Counted from the first letter of the stretch, positions 24,489 through 34,962 are shown. The stretch is DNA of 64,000 nucleotides from Straminergon stramineum (GCA_963920665.1 OY987273.1:11596501-11660500); one strand, 5' to 3'. Program-made: numbers and translations. Notes: generated from the sequence alone by a model not told the origin.

Positions 24489-24829
24489 TAGAGACTAAAT
24501 TCAAAAGAACATCGTAGAGCACAATGCAATACTGTAAAGCTACTATGCATTCCTGAATCTACACTAAAAAAAGAACTGCCAAAACCCTACACCAAATGCA
24601 CTAGTACGATGAACGGATGTAATTGCATCAAGCATTTTGTTATCACATTGAAGCAGACATTGAGACCCTCATACTCCAAAACACCATCACGCACAGTCCA
24701 GAACTTCAAAGGACAACCCAGAACAGCATAACTATAGAAGTGGACTTTAGAAGACCTCCTCCATACAAACAAAGCATATAGACACAATGAACCTACTTAA
24801 ATTTCAATGAAATTGAAAGCAAAAGAAGT
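24489..24829. other. Spacer, probable 5' region of the ParB-like gene
   Basis: No supported coding frame. If the upstream exon at 24,297-24,488 is real, the promoter should lie here. I see no clear TATA element on the minus strand. Confidence 0.35.
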
Positions 24830-25260
24830 GAAGAACAAAACCTGTGCAATTTGTGGCAAAGCAAAGAGACCACCAATAGCGATACATGCAAGGAAGAGGA
24901 CGACGAGCACCATCGTCGATGAGGACAGGAGGAGCAGCAGCAACAGAGGAGAGCTTCACGTAAACCCTACCAACAGTGCAAGGAGGAAGACGACGAGCAA
25001 CAGCAACGACGAGAGCACGTGCAACAACGAGGAAAGTGAAAGCAGAAGCAATAGCAGAAGCAGGAGAAGCAGGAGCAGGAACGACGACCACCAACAGTAG
25101 CAGGAACGGCGACCACCACCAGCAATAGCAGCAGCGACGAGTTTAGGTCGAGGCAGGAGGCGCAGCGACGAGCAACAGAAGGCAGGAGGCGCAGCGACAA
25201 CAAGGGGCGCACCGACGACGAGGAGCAGCGGCAGGAGAAGCAAACCCTAACTGGAGCCTT
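24830..25260. repeat. Low-complexity GCA/GAC-rich tract
   Basis: Purine-rich degenerate trinucleotide DNA (AGCAGCAG, ACGACGAGCA, GCAGGAGGCGCAGCGAC). Long frames on both strands come only from the repeat structure (poly-Arg/Ser one way, poly-Leu/Val the other). A palindrome half-site TTTAGGTCGAGG is at 25,142. Confidence 0.7.
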
Positions 25261-25261
25261 C

Positions 25262-25590
25262 GCGCCCCGTACTTGCCCCCCCACATACCCGCCCCCCCGA
25301 AAACCCCCCTCCCCCACATACCCGACCCCCCTAAAAAAACCCTCCCCCACATACCCGCCCTCACATACCCGCCTGCACATACCCGCCCCCAACTTACCCA
25401 CCCCCCACATACCTACCCCCAAATACCCGGCCGTTCCCGGCCCCCAAACCTAACGCCCAACATATACCAGCCCATAAAGTACTCTACACATACCCGCACC
25501 ACATACCCGTCCCACATACCCGCCACCCCTTTATCCACAAATAATGTACTCGCATTTACGTACCCATTAAAACATACCCACACAAACATA
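25262..25590 (+). repeat. CCCACATACCCGCC minisatellite
   Basis: About 20 imperfect copies of a unit around CCCACATACCCGCC with variable spacer (CCCCGAAAA, CCCTAAAAAAA). C-rich on the plus strand and G-rich on the minus strand. It lies inside the 18.3-kb element, between its two divergent gene units. Confidence 0.85.
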
Positions 25591-25599
25591 CCCACCCCA

Positions 25600-28500
25600 T
25601 ATCAATAGGAGTATAGGACATACGTACATTCAAAACTAAAATTCGGTTGCCTAAACATTCAAAGAAAAAAGTGTGCATCATGGAAATCAACCTTTTCAGT
25701 ACCATGTGACATCATCTCATTCAAAAAAATTAAAGCTTTACTATAGAGATTAAAACATATTGAAATGTCTCTCCTTTCTATACAAAATTTGAAGGATGAA
25801 TAGTTGTAGTTACATACTACATATACAAATTCTTTGCCATTTATCAACCAATACACGTCAAAATCAATTTACAGGTATACAAGTACGGGGCATTGTCCCC
25901 TAGAAAGTTACTTTACATGCACTAAAGTGAAGAAGAACTTCTAATGTACATATAGGTGCATTTGTAAACAAGAAAGTTCCACGAATAGATAGTGACAACA
26001 ATACCAAGTACTAAATTAGTAAATTTCTGTATAGTAGTAATAGTAAAAAATTGTACACGGTTCAAATGTACAAGATATGAGGGTGACCTCACCTAATTGC
26101 AGTCTTTTATATTGTTTGTGTAATTGAAAGGGTGTGGGTATGAAATTTACTTTAAATAATAAGTGCCCTTCAAATGCATTATAATTCTTGATATTTTTCA
26201 GTAGACATGGGAACATATTCAAATAAGAATTATAGGAAATATATTTCAAAAATAGGAAATTACGTCAATTTTTTGTGATTAAAAGAAACCCTTACATCAC
26301 GCTTCCACCATACTATGTAATCTTGAAAAATGTTTACCAATGAAGGTTGCATGCACTTTGGTGTAGGGCATTTGTAGTGTTATTATTCAAGTCATGCATG
26401 TAAGTTCTTTATAGGAATTACAAAATAAGTACATTTCACTTTTTTTTATTTTGATAGTACTAACCGTTAAGAAGTTGCTTTGTAAATTTTGTAATTGGAA
26501 CTCTTCATTGCTTTGCAATTATAGCTTCATTGTACGTATGAATGAGAGCACATTGAAATTGAGTATTGAGATTGATAAAGTCATAAATGTAGAGCAGTTG
26601 TAAATAATTGGGGCACATGTTGCTCCACACAATGTAAAATATTTTTCAAACTATCTCATAGTTACTTGTTTCATTTTCTTTTAGAATGGAATTCATCATG
26701 GAATTATAGAGGGGGAAAGTAGGGAAAGGTGCTAAATAATCAACATAAATTTACAATAGCCTTTATCTTACCCACCATAAAGTATACGAAGTTCACTGTC
26801 GACTGTATTGAAGGTAGTCTAAGAGCTTACTGGTTATAACATAATTACTTCCTTGGAATAAATAATTTTCATTTCATTCAAATGAATAGAAGAATTACAA
26901 GATTACTTCTTTTTCTATCAAAGTGTCACTCTTGCTAGAATGTTAAATGTAAGGTAAATTTTTACAATAAGCACAAATGTAGCAATGGGAATTTTGTAGA
27001 CATTATACTAATGACGTAAGAAGAAAGATATAGAGTGGCACAATTTGGAAGGGAAAGCTAAAGAAAATCTAAACCCTAGACCAAAAAAATTTGAAGTATT
27101 TCAATTGGTCATTTACTTCTTCCTAATATTGCACTCAATACAAAATGGTCCTTCCAATAAATCATCATAACTATATATGTGGCATCTAAAGCCATGAATG
27201 ATTGGATTTTAATGGAATGAATGCAATAGTGCCTTGCAATGATTCATTTCATGTTATCTTAGACATATGTAGCCTTCTATATGTACATGCAATTGTTTTG
27301 TAAATATAGAATCTAGTCTTGCCAACATATTTGCAATAACAAACAATAATATAAAGCCATAGTGCTTCTAAAAACATAATTCACATGTTACTCATGCAAC
27401 CACTTACATGTCTAAGTGTATGAAGAAGAGGGTGTTAGTGAGTTATACAAATTCTAGTTCTATTGTATGTAAGCAAGCATTTCCCAATTGTGCGAATTTT
27501 GGAATGTTTTGAAGCCTAATTTTGTATGTGCATCTCAATTCATGATACAATATAATTATTTAGCATTATAAAAATGTGAAATAACTTAATGTTCAGCAAA
27601 ATTGATTCACACTATTTTTTGTTATTTACTTTGCTTGATTTCAAATTATTGTACCCTCACCACAAATATTACAGCATTGTTCACTCATTCTAGTATTTTG
27701 AACTTACAAATGAACTTCATTATTTGAATGTGTGCATGAATGTCTACTCCCTAAAAAACTTTTCAATGTACAAGCTACATTTTTTTAAGTGCCTATGCTT
27801 ATACTTCATCTTTGTTTAGGATTCTATTGTAATTTTTAAACATATATACTACAACATCAATGTTCCTATAACTTTGTAGAAATTCTTATATTTTGAAAAT
27901 GTAGATTCATATTTTCTATAGATTTTCCTATGAATTGTATGTCTTGTCCTCTAAAACATTTTTTCTTTTAATAAAGAAGATGCCTAAGTCATTTGTCTCA
28001 CAATATAATTTAAAGAAAGAGTAGCACCTACAATCTTCAACTTTGAAGAACCTTTAGATATTGTCAATATTTTGAACGTCTTGGGTCATTTTCTTTCACA
28101 CATTCTACTTGAAATTATACATTTCTATAAGTTGTGTTTGTTAATTATAAATAGTACTTACAATCTATTTTTTCCACCATTTTGCACTCTACATAGGGTG
28201 ACATTACGAAGAGTGCAAAGTTTACACTAGTGGACATAAATTAAAAAATATAGAATTTTGATGTCCCAATATGTAAACAGTTATTGCTTAATTGCTTCCA
28301 ACTCTTTTTTTAATTGGCATAAGAGAAAATTACTACCTAAAATCATTGAACACATGAATTTCATATTCATTTGCCTTTCATGAAATAACTTTTAAATATG
28401 TACAAGTTGTGCAAATAGCTTTAAAATCTTCACTTCAGGTGTGATTTAATTATTAGTAATTCATAAATTTTTTTCTTGTCTAATATCTGTTTGCAAAAAC

Positions 28501-29660
28501 TATATGGTTCCTATAAGTATAGTCTCTATGATAAGAGTGTATGTATGGTCATTTTTCATTTCTTAGGAAACTTCATAATATATTTTAAAAACATGAATAT
28601 AGCACTTAATCTATTCTAAAACTCTGTAAAGTAGTCTTTATGTTTGTAGAACTTGTACGTGTTACTATTCTATGATCACTTTAAGATAAAGATTTGAATA
28701 CTTCATATTACAAACAAAACAAATTCCAAAGAGTAGGTAGTACTCTTTTTTTCAAGGTTCTAAATTTTTTCAATGATAGGAATGAGGATCATTCTGAATT
28801 TGCATATTTAGTTTTCAAATTTTCATTGAGAGGCCTTTACTACACTAAAACAAAATGTAGTCGTCCACGTCATAGAATTTGACTCAAGAGTTATAAGATT
28901 AAAAAATACATGTTTAGACTATTTCCAAGATAAATGACTCATTAATTTATTTATTTGTAGTATACCTTTCCAAAAGTAGCGTTCAAATCATTCGTCCTAA
29001 GAATTAAAACATGAATCCCTTGAATAAAAAGAATTAAGCTAGAGATATAAACTTTTTGCAAACCCTATACAAATTTAATATGGGTTTGAAGTAACCTCTA
29101 AGCACGCCCTCAGTTGTTCTCCAAAAAAGTCCATTCATGATCTTAAAATCCACGAAACCTGAACCTTGAACTCCTGAACCCTTAAACCCTAAACCCTAAA
29201 ACCCCTGAACTGTATCTATAATAGTTACTAAAAAAACTCAAACTCAAACTGTAAAAGGTACACGTAATAGTGAAAAAGTAGTGTTGGATTCCATGGACTT
29301 GTGGTCCCAACATATTTCTAGTTTAAAAAAGATTCGGACTTCCTATTGAAATGCTAAGAGGAATGGAATATGTACATGAGACGAAAATGTTTTGCTCCCC
29401 GGGTAATGACAAAAATTCATAATAGACTCCTCTACTTTAAGTACCATGTGTAGTCCATGTTGCCTTAAAATTAGCATTGAGTATATCCTAAAATATTGTT
29501 GCCTATAGTAATAAGAAGGGCCCACTGATCATATTAATGAGAGGGACTTCGTGGAACTGACAAGACAAAAAGGACTTTCTCCGAAATAGAAAATGAATCT
29601 CAAGAACATTGTTAACCGGAAAGAGGGCGATACATTTTTAAATCGAAAATAGCTGTCCAT
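25600..29660. other. 4-kb AT-rich centre of the 18.3-kb element, no gene seen
   Basis: Long AT-rich DNA with no supported coding frame on either strand, no tRNA-like fold and no palindrome copies. It ends with a short telomere-like cluster at 29,178-29,206. It may hold long introns or 5' regions of the flanking genes, or be filler. Confidence 0.55.
29178..29206 (+). repeat. Interstitial plant telomere-like repeats
   Basis: CCCTTAAACCCTAAACCCTAAAACCCC, about three CCCTAAA units, preceded by degenerate GAACC-type copies from about 29,155. Short and internal, so not a chromosome end. Confidence 0.8.
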
Positions 29661-29667
29661 ACCTTTT

Positions 29668-29675
29668 TATAAATA
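29668..29675 (+). promoter_or_regulatory. TATA-like box (TATAAATA)
   Basis: TATAAATA, followed about 60 bp later by more GC-rich, pyrimidine-rich sequence (29,740-29,990) like a plant 5' leader. It could be the promoter of the DUF7869-like gene, with the leader spliced across the palindrome cluster. No transcript data, so tentative. Confidence 0.35.
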
Positions 29676-30284
29676 AAAAAGTGAACGACGCAGTGGATTT
29701 TTTTAGTCAACAAGCGATATTTACAGCTAGCCGCTGAAGAATTTGAACTTCATTTCTTCACTTCCCGCTTCTTTTTCCCCCCCAAGAAGTCGTCCACTTC
29801 CATGCATGTCTGGGTTAGTGTATTCTTTCTCACATTTTCGATTTCGGTTTGCTCCTCCGCGTGCTGTTTCTTCCTTTCGATTCAATTTGGATCCATTTTC
29901 TGAAGGTTGCTTGCAGCATTCCCCGTGGATACTAGGTGTGAACAGCAGCGGGAAGGTAGAGCTCAGCGTTTTGAGTAAGGTTCTGTGGACACTTCTATAG
30001 TTTCTATTCAGATTTTCAGTCAATTGATTCCAGGTTATCATTTCTCGAAGTCAGTAATCAATGACAATGAATCGTTCGTTTGTTGTTTCGTTGTGTTGTA
30101 TGTCCATGTTGTTCTGCATTTGAATCGACGAATGTTGGAATTTCTGTATCATTGTTGCAGTTCTTGAATTTGATACTGGAGTGAGTAGCTTCGTTTTCCA
30201 TAGCCCCGGTAAAACCGCCGAAAAATGCGGACACTGGGACAGAATGAAGTAATACTAAATATTCCGGATATTCCGAGATCATTT

Positions 30285-31225
30285 AGGTCGAGTCGACCTA
30301 AATGATCACATTAGAATAGTTCAATTCTTGTATACAGTTTAGGTCGAGTCGACCTGAAACGGACGAGGACATAAATTGCTACTTTAACTATATATGCACT
30401 TGGAGTCGACAGATACGGTATTCTCTATTTATAATTCAGATCTCCATTTGAATGTTGTGCAGATTAGGTCGAGTCGACCTAACTAGCTTTATCTATTTAG
30501 TTGATATGATAAGGGTTTTAGTAATTGCAAGGGACGAAAAACTTTATGTCCATCGAAGACGAAGTCCTCCTAAACGGAGTGTGCGCTTTTAGGTCGAGCT
30601 AACCTAAATATTCCGTTTCTTGCAACCAAAGAACAAAACCTTTTAAAAATGGAATCATTCCGGTTAAATCACAGATGTGTCAATCATGTTATTTATGAAT
30701 ATTGTGTTCAAATTATTTGTAAAATTTGCAATGATCTACTGTTTTTAATGTCTGGGTATTGATTTTGACATTTTACCGATTAGGTCGAATCGACCTAACC
30801 TACTCTATCAATTTAATTGATATTATTGAATTGTTGGTAATTGCTATGAACCTGAATTTTAATGTGCATCGAAGACGGAGTCCTTACAAACTAAGTGTGC
30901 GCTTTTAGGTCGAGCCGACCTAAATGTCCAGTGACTTGCAACGAATAAACAAAACCATTTGTAAATTGACACATTCCAGATAAATCACAGATATGTCAAT
31001 CATGTTATTAATGAATATGGGTTTTAAATACTTTTTAAAATATACAATGATTTACTGCTTGTCTTGTCTGGGTATTGATTCCGACATTGTATAGATTAGG
31101 TCGAGTCGATCTAACCAAATTTATCGATTTGTCTAGCTTATGAGATTTGAATATAACTTGGAGACTTCCGTTTTTAGACCTTTCCATGGACTTTTCAATG
31201 TTTCCTATTTAGGTTGACTCGACCT
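30285..31225 (+). repeat. Right palindrome cluster, eight copies upstream of the DUF7869-like gene
   Basis: Core AGGTCGAGTCGACCT at 30,285, 30,341, 30,466, 30,591 (degenerate), 30,782 (A centre), 30,907 (one mismatch), 31,098 (one mismatch) and 31,211 (C centre, one mismatch). The prevailing centre is G on the plus strand, opposite to the left cluster. The last copy is about 100 bp before the start codon at 31,324. The spacing alternates near 125 and 191 bp because four of the sites sit in a 316-bp tandem repeat. Confidence 0.85.
30440..31130 (+). repeat. 316-bp tandem repeat, about 2.2 units
   Basis: Sites at 30,466, 30,782 and 31,098 are exactly 316 bp apart, as are 30,591 and 30,907. Matching sequence between them includes CATCGAAGACG, GTGTGCGCTTTTAGGTCGAG, TCACAGATRTGTCAATCATG and GTCTGGGTATTGATT. 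Each unit holds two palindromes 125 bp apart. Arrayed promoter or recognition modules are plausible. Confidence 0.85.
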
Positions 31226-31323
31226 ATTACAGTCAAGTTAAATACCTTAGAGTGTTCGTTTCTTTTGAGACCATTCATGTATAACTGGGTACCCCATTAT
31301 TCGTATGGATAGGTACAGGTAAA

Positions 31324-34164
31324 ATGTGTTCCGAAGATGTCCCGTTCGACAGTATTGTCTGGTCTGATGATGAAGTACAAGGGCAAGACGAAATGGAGGT
31401 TGACATTCCAGAGTGCGAAGGGTTTCCAAGACAATGCTGGAATACAAGTGTTGTTACTCTATACAACAATGCGGGAACTCTTGTTGGTGAAGGCATTTGC
31501 CACAGTGTGAACTCGGATCTAGTCCTCGGTGCCGATGGTTCCCTTGGGGACACTCATGTGGCAATACACATCTCAAAGACTCATTTTGAAGCAGACATCC
31601 CCCAGGAGCGGGTATGTGCTTTAGTAGCCTGGGATATTAAGCTTGTCCACTGTCGTGGGGCAAGTCTACATGACCATGCAATCAGGGATAATTACAACCG
31701 TCTGCAAGCGATTCGTGCAAATCCTCCGTCATCGAAGAGTAGCCGACCATATACAAGTACTGTTCGAAATCAGCCACATGAGACATGCATCAAAATGAAG
31801 GACCTCCTTAGTCAAGAGTCCATCAATATGGTGTCCAGCAAAGTTTGTTGTAGTAAAAACTGCGTCCAACCATTTCCAAGAGAGAAGATTCGAGCTTTCC
31901 GGCTTCGCATGTACCAAAATTCAACGTTCAAGCATAGAGCGTATCTTAAGACTGAAGTTCACAGGCACATGCATCGTGATTCACGAGGGAGAAGGGTGGT
32001 CACGATAGATGAGATAGACGTGTGCATGCGAGCCTAGATGCATATTGCTGGGTTTCCAGAGTCTACTTTCTACCGCTACAAGAAATATGCCATGAAGGAT
32101 GGTTGGGAAGCTAGGGACCATGGGCATTCGGGAATTTTGAAGCCAAGGCAACACACGGAACAAGCGTCTATAACTTTGAAGTGCATCTTGGAAAAGGAAG
32201 CGGATCACATGCCACATAAATCCCACACGCTCAAATCAGGAGAAAAAGTCGTATCAAAAATTTTGCCAGCTACGTTTCAATGGAAGGGTCAGATGGCAAA
32301 AATCAATGAAGTGAATGTGGCTTTCGGACTGAAGGAGGTTTCCACATCGAACTTGAGCAAGATCAGGTCTATTAAGTTCCCTGAGTATGATGTGAAGCAA
32401 CCTGGAGACAACTTTGCTCGATGCGCTGTTTGTGACAAATTACGTGAGCTCGTGAAGGGTGCTCTTTCTGGGTCTGAAAGTGCTCTGTTGTGGTCGACGA
32501 GGCTGGACAAACACCTTGCCAAGGCTTGCGCGCATAGGGAGCTCTATTATGCAAACCGATATTGGTCTCAAACATCTCCACATGAATGTCTTACAATCAT
32601 GCATGACAAGATGGATCATGCAAAAACAGCTTCTCCTGTCTTTTCCCATAAAAGTAAGGACCTTGATGGTTTAACGAAGTTGCCTGTGTCCGTCACTGGC
32701 ATGATTGCACATGGTCATGCTGATGTCCGCTATGCACATTATGGTTTGGATCTCTTTAAGCATGATTCAAATTACACCATTGGGTCAATGGCAAAGTTGT
32801 TGCGAGACCTTGAAGAAGCACCGAAGTCATCTTCAAGGAAGTTGTTTGAAAATGCAGGGGCGACATCTTTGTTTAGAGCAGTGCTCAAGGATAAGGAAAT
32901 GTGTCTAGCATCACTACCCCCGCCACCAGAACCTTTACTTCCAACAATGCCATTACCGCCTATTCTGAACGTGCAAATGGACAATGCCACCGGGGACAAC
33001 AAAAATAGATATGTATATTGTTTTTGGTCTCTACTAGTCGCGAACAAGATCTTTCGTGAAGTGTATGTGAGTTTCATGATTGTTGGTCATACTCATGACG
33101 ACATAGATGCTTTGTTTGGGAGATGGAGTATGCTTTTGAAGAAGGAGAGTTTTCCGACTATCCCTGCACTCATGAAGTCGTTCATGGATGTAGAATCCAT
33201 TCCTACTATTCCACATCTAATTGAAGAGGTGCCCGATTTCAAGGGGTTCATTGTTGGTTCATTTATTGATGGTGACGATATTCTAATTGGGCACACAAAG
33301 CCACAACAAGTGAAGTTCTACCTAGATTCAGATGGAATTTTGGTCATGAAGTACAAGTTGAAGTGCACTGATGCAGATTGGAAAGGGAAAAATGGTAGGC
33401 CCATTAAGTTGTGGAAAGAAGATGATGAAGGGCAAAGTCAGTGGCCCCGTGGAGTACCAATGCCAGTACAACCTATGGAAATGAAAGGCACCAATGACAT
33501 TGTGAAAGGTATATCTGGATTTGAGAAGTACTGGGATAACTTGTGTAATGCAGATGTTACTGGAGAATACCGAAGGCGGTATGAGCATTTGGTTCACTAT
33601 TGGCGTGATGTGAGGGTAGCAATGCAAGAACCGTTACCAAGCTCTACAGTTTTGCGGGACGATTTTTGGCCCAAAACACGTGTTCAACGAACACGAGTGG
33701 ATCAATTAGGGGATGATGGCGAGGACCGTGAAGAGTTTGCAGAGGATGAAGCGTACGTTGGGCCTCGATCTGGTCGTCCAGAGCCATCATTTAGGGTGGG
33801 GTGTGATTTGTACAATGGGTACTTTGTTGCAATTCGCCCCGCGGATGGTGACAGTCGACCTATTTGGATTGCAAGGGCATTGTCAGATCCAAACAGTAAT
33901 CCAGAGAAACCGAATTGCATCCTCATTCAGTATTTCCGTCCAACATCAAGAAGCAGGGAAGTTCAAGACAACTACACTGGATGGGACAGCGATAGAGGTT
34001 TGCGTTGGAAGGTCGATGAAACTGAGCCGCCGGTTTGGGAGCATACAAACGCTCTAATGACAGCATGGAGTTCTACTATAAGGAAGGACACCATCCATTG
34101 CTTGATCAAGATTCCGGCTGTTCAAATTGAAGTCATCAACCAGAGTCTCGCATCGTACACTTGA
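31324..34164 (+). CDS. DUF7869-like protein, candidate DDE/D transposase, one internal TAG
   Basis: One frame of 946 codons from ATG 31,324 to TGA 34,164, broken only by TAG at 32,035-32,037 directly before ATG 32,038. The N-terminal part has Cys pairs (CCSKNC) and a basic segment (REKIRAFRLRMYQNS). After the stop, GFPESTFYRYKKYA looks helical and DNA-binding-like. The larger part matches what I know of DUF7869 proteins of plants and other eukaryotes. Acidic residues sit where an RNase H-like nuclease would need them: IMHDKMDHAKT (32,599), NVQMDNATGDNKNR (32,968) and VGHTHDDIDALFGRWS (33,082). I infer a transposase. It is the only nuclease-like gene of the 18.3-kb element and is transcribed towards the right TIR. 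TAG probably came from TGG (Trp) in a CCAGG context. Confidence 0.75.
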
Positions 34165-34600
34165 TAACCAAAGATATGGTTGTGTATATGTACTACACAT
34201 TTTGTAATAATGTAGTAGCACATCGTCATTATTCGTGTAGTAATTGGAATTTAAATTTTATAGTACATGAAATAGGGTTCACTTGATTGGTTTTATATTA
34301 TTGTTTGGTATTGCATATATGTTAGCAAGAATATATTATGTGTGTATAGAACAATTGCAAGTACATATAGTATTATTATATGTATTTTCTTATGGTGTTT
34401 GATATTCTATCTTATTCAATGAAGTTATTTAGATAATTATTGTTGTATATATGTCATTTGAAATTGTACATCCATTTCGACCAAAAAGATAGTGGGTATA
34501 CCCACCTTTTATTTTGTTAACGTGTAAAGCACTTGTCACATTTTGGGTAGGGGTTCGGTTGGTTGTTACAACTTTCTTACCTGCAAATCTCACTTAGCAG
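34165..34600. other. AT-rich 3' flank of the DUF7869-like gene
   Basis: AT-rich sequence with several AATAAT/TATATG words suited to polyadenylation. No coding frame. Confidence 0.5.
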
Positions 34601-34716
34601 CACCAAGTCATGTGTACAAATCGTGCGCTTAGACGAATTCAATGGGAATCAAACCCGGACCACTTGAATGACATATACAACTCCTTACAACCAACCGCAG
34701 AGGTCATGACTTGGTG
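34601..34716. repeat. Inverted repeat with tRNA B-box-like core (SINE/MITE-like)
   Basis: CACCAAGTCATG (34,601-34,612) pairs with CATGACTTGGTG (34,705-34,716). Between them, the minus strand reads CCGGGTTTGATTCCCATTG, close to a tRNA B box (GGTTCGANTCC). No full tRNA fold is visible. It may be a small tRNA-derived relic inserted near the right end of the element. Confidence 0.5.
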
Positions 34717-34910
34717 TTTAGTCTAGGACATGAACTTCAATTATATGAATCGGAGTTTTCCTCTCACAATGAACAAAATGTAATGCGGGGCTTACTAACC
34801 CTAAAAACTCTCATTTTAATGGAAATTCTACTTTCGAATTAATAAACTTAACATTTGTCAATCTAAATTGGCTAAAACGAAATCTCAGTTTTAAGCATCT
34901 AAATGGATAA

Positions 34911-34947
34911 CATTATTTTGAGAGAGTCTAAACCTCCCAAAATAATG
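34911..34947. repeat. Right-end subterminal hairpin
   Basis: CATTATTTTG and CAAAATAATG, perfect 10-bp arms with a 17-base loop, overlapping the inner part of the right TIR. The left end has direct AAATGAGAG words instead, so the two ends are not symmetrical. Confidence 0.7.
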
Positions 34948-34958
34948 AATATTGTGTT
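34943..34958 (-). repeat. Right TIR of the 18.3-kb element
   Basis: TAATGAATATTGTGTT on the plus strand, exact reverse complement of the left TIR, followed by the CTCC duplication at 34,959-34,962. Confidence 0.85.
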
Positions 34959-34962
34959 CTCC

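Larger units (their letters stand above)
16628..34958. mobile_element. 18.3-kb DNA transposon candidate: 16-bp TIRs, CTCC duplication
   Basis: Both ends carry AACACAATATTCATTA as a perfect 16-bp inverted repeat (16,628-16,643 and 34,943-34,958), with partial similarity for about 9 bp more. CTCC flanks it at 16,624-16,627 and 34,959-34,962. Removing the element and one CTCC restores the gag-like frame of A- exactly as it is uninterrupted in A+ near 38,710. Inside: an unknown minus-strand frame (16,970-17,548), a multi-exon ParB-like/FCP1-like gene (17,939-23,578, minus), about 5 kb without genes, and a DUF7869-like gene (31,324-34,164, plus). Seventeen palindromes occur here and nowhere else in the window. 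A 4-bp duplication is known for several superfamilies (for example Chapaev, Sola, Ginger). I cannot assign this one. Confidence 0.85.

Noticed and set aside
24804..25422. Long frames on both strands with poly-Leu, poly-Ser or Gly-rich products
   Set aside because: Trinucleotide and minisatellite repeats keep several frames open at once.
25262..25590. Possible CRISPR-like array of regular repeats
   Set aside because: The units are short, directly adjoining and degenerate, without unique spacers of constant length, and the genome is eukaryotic.
29178..29206. Chromosome end or telomere
   Set aside because: Only about three CCCTAAA units, internal to an element with sequence on both sides.
34640..34700. 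tRNA gene on the minus strand
   Set aside because: Only a B-box-like stretch is present. No acceptor stem, anticodon arm or A box can be paired convincingly.
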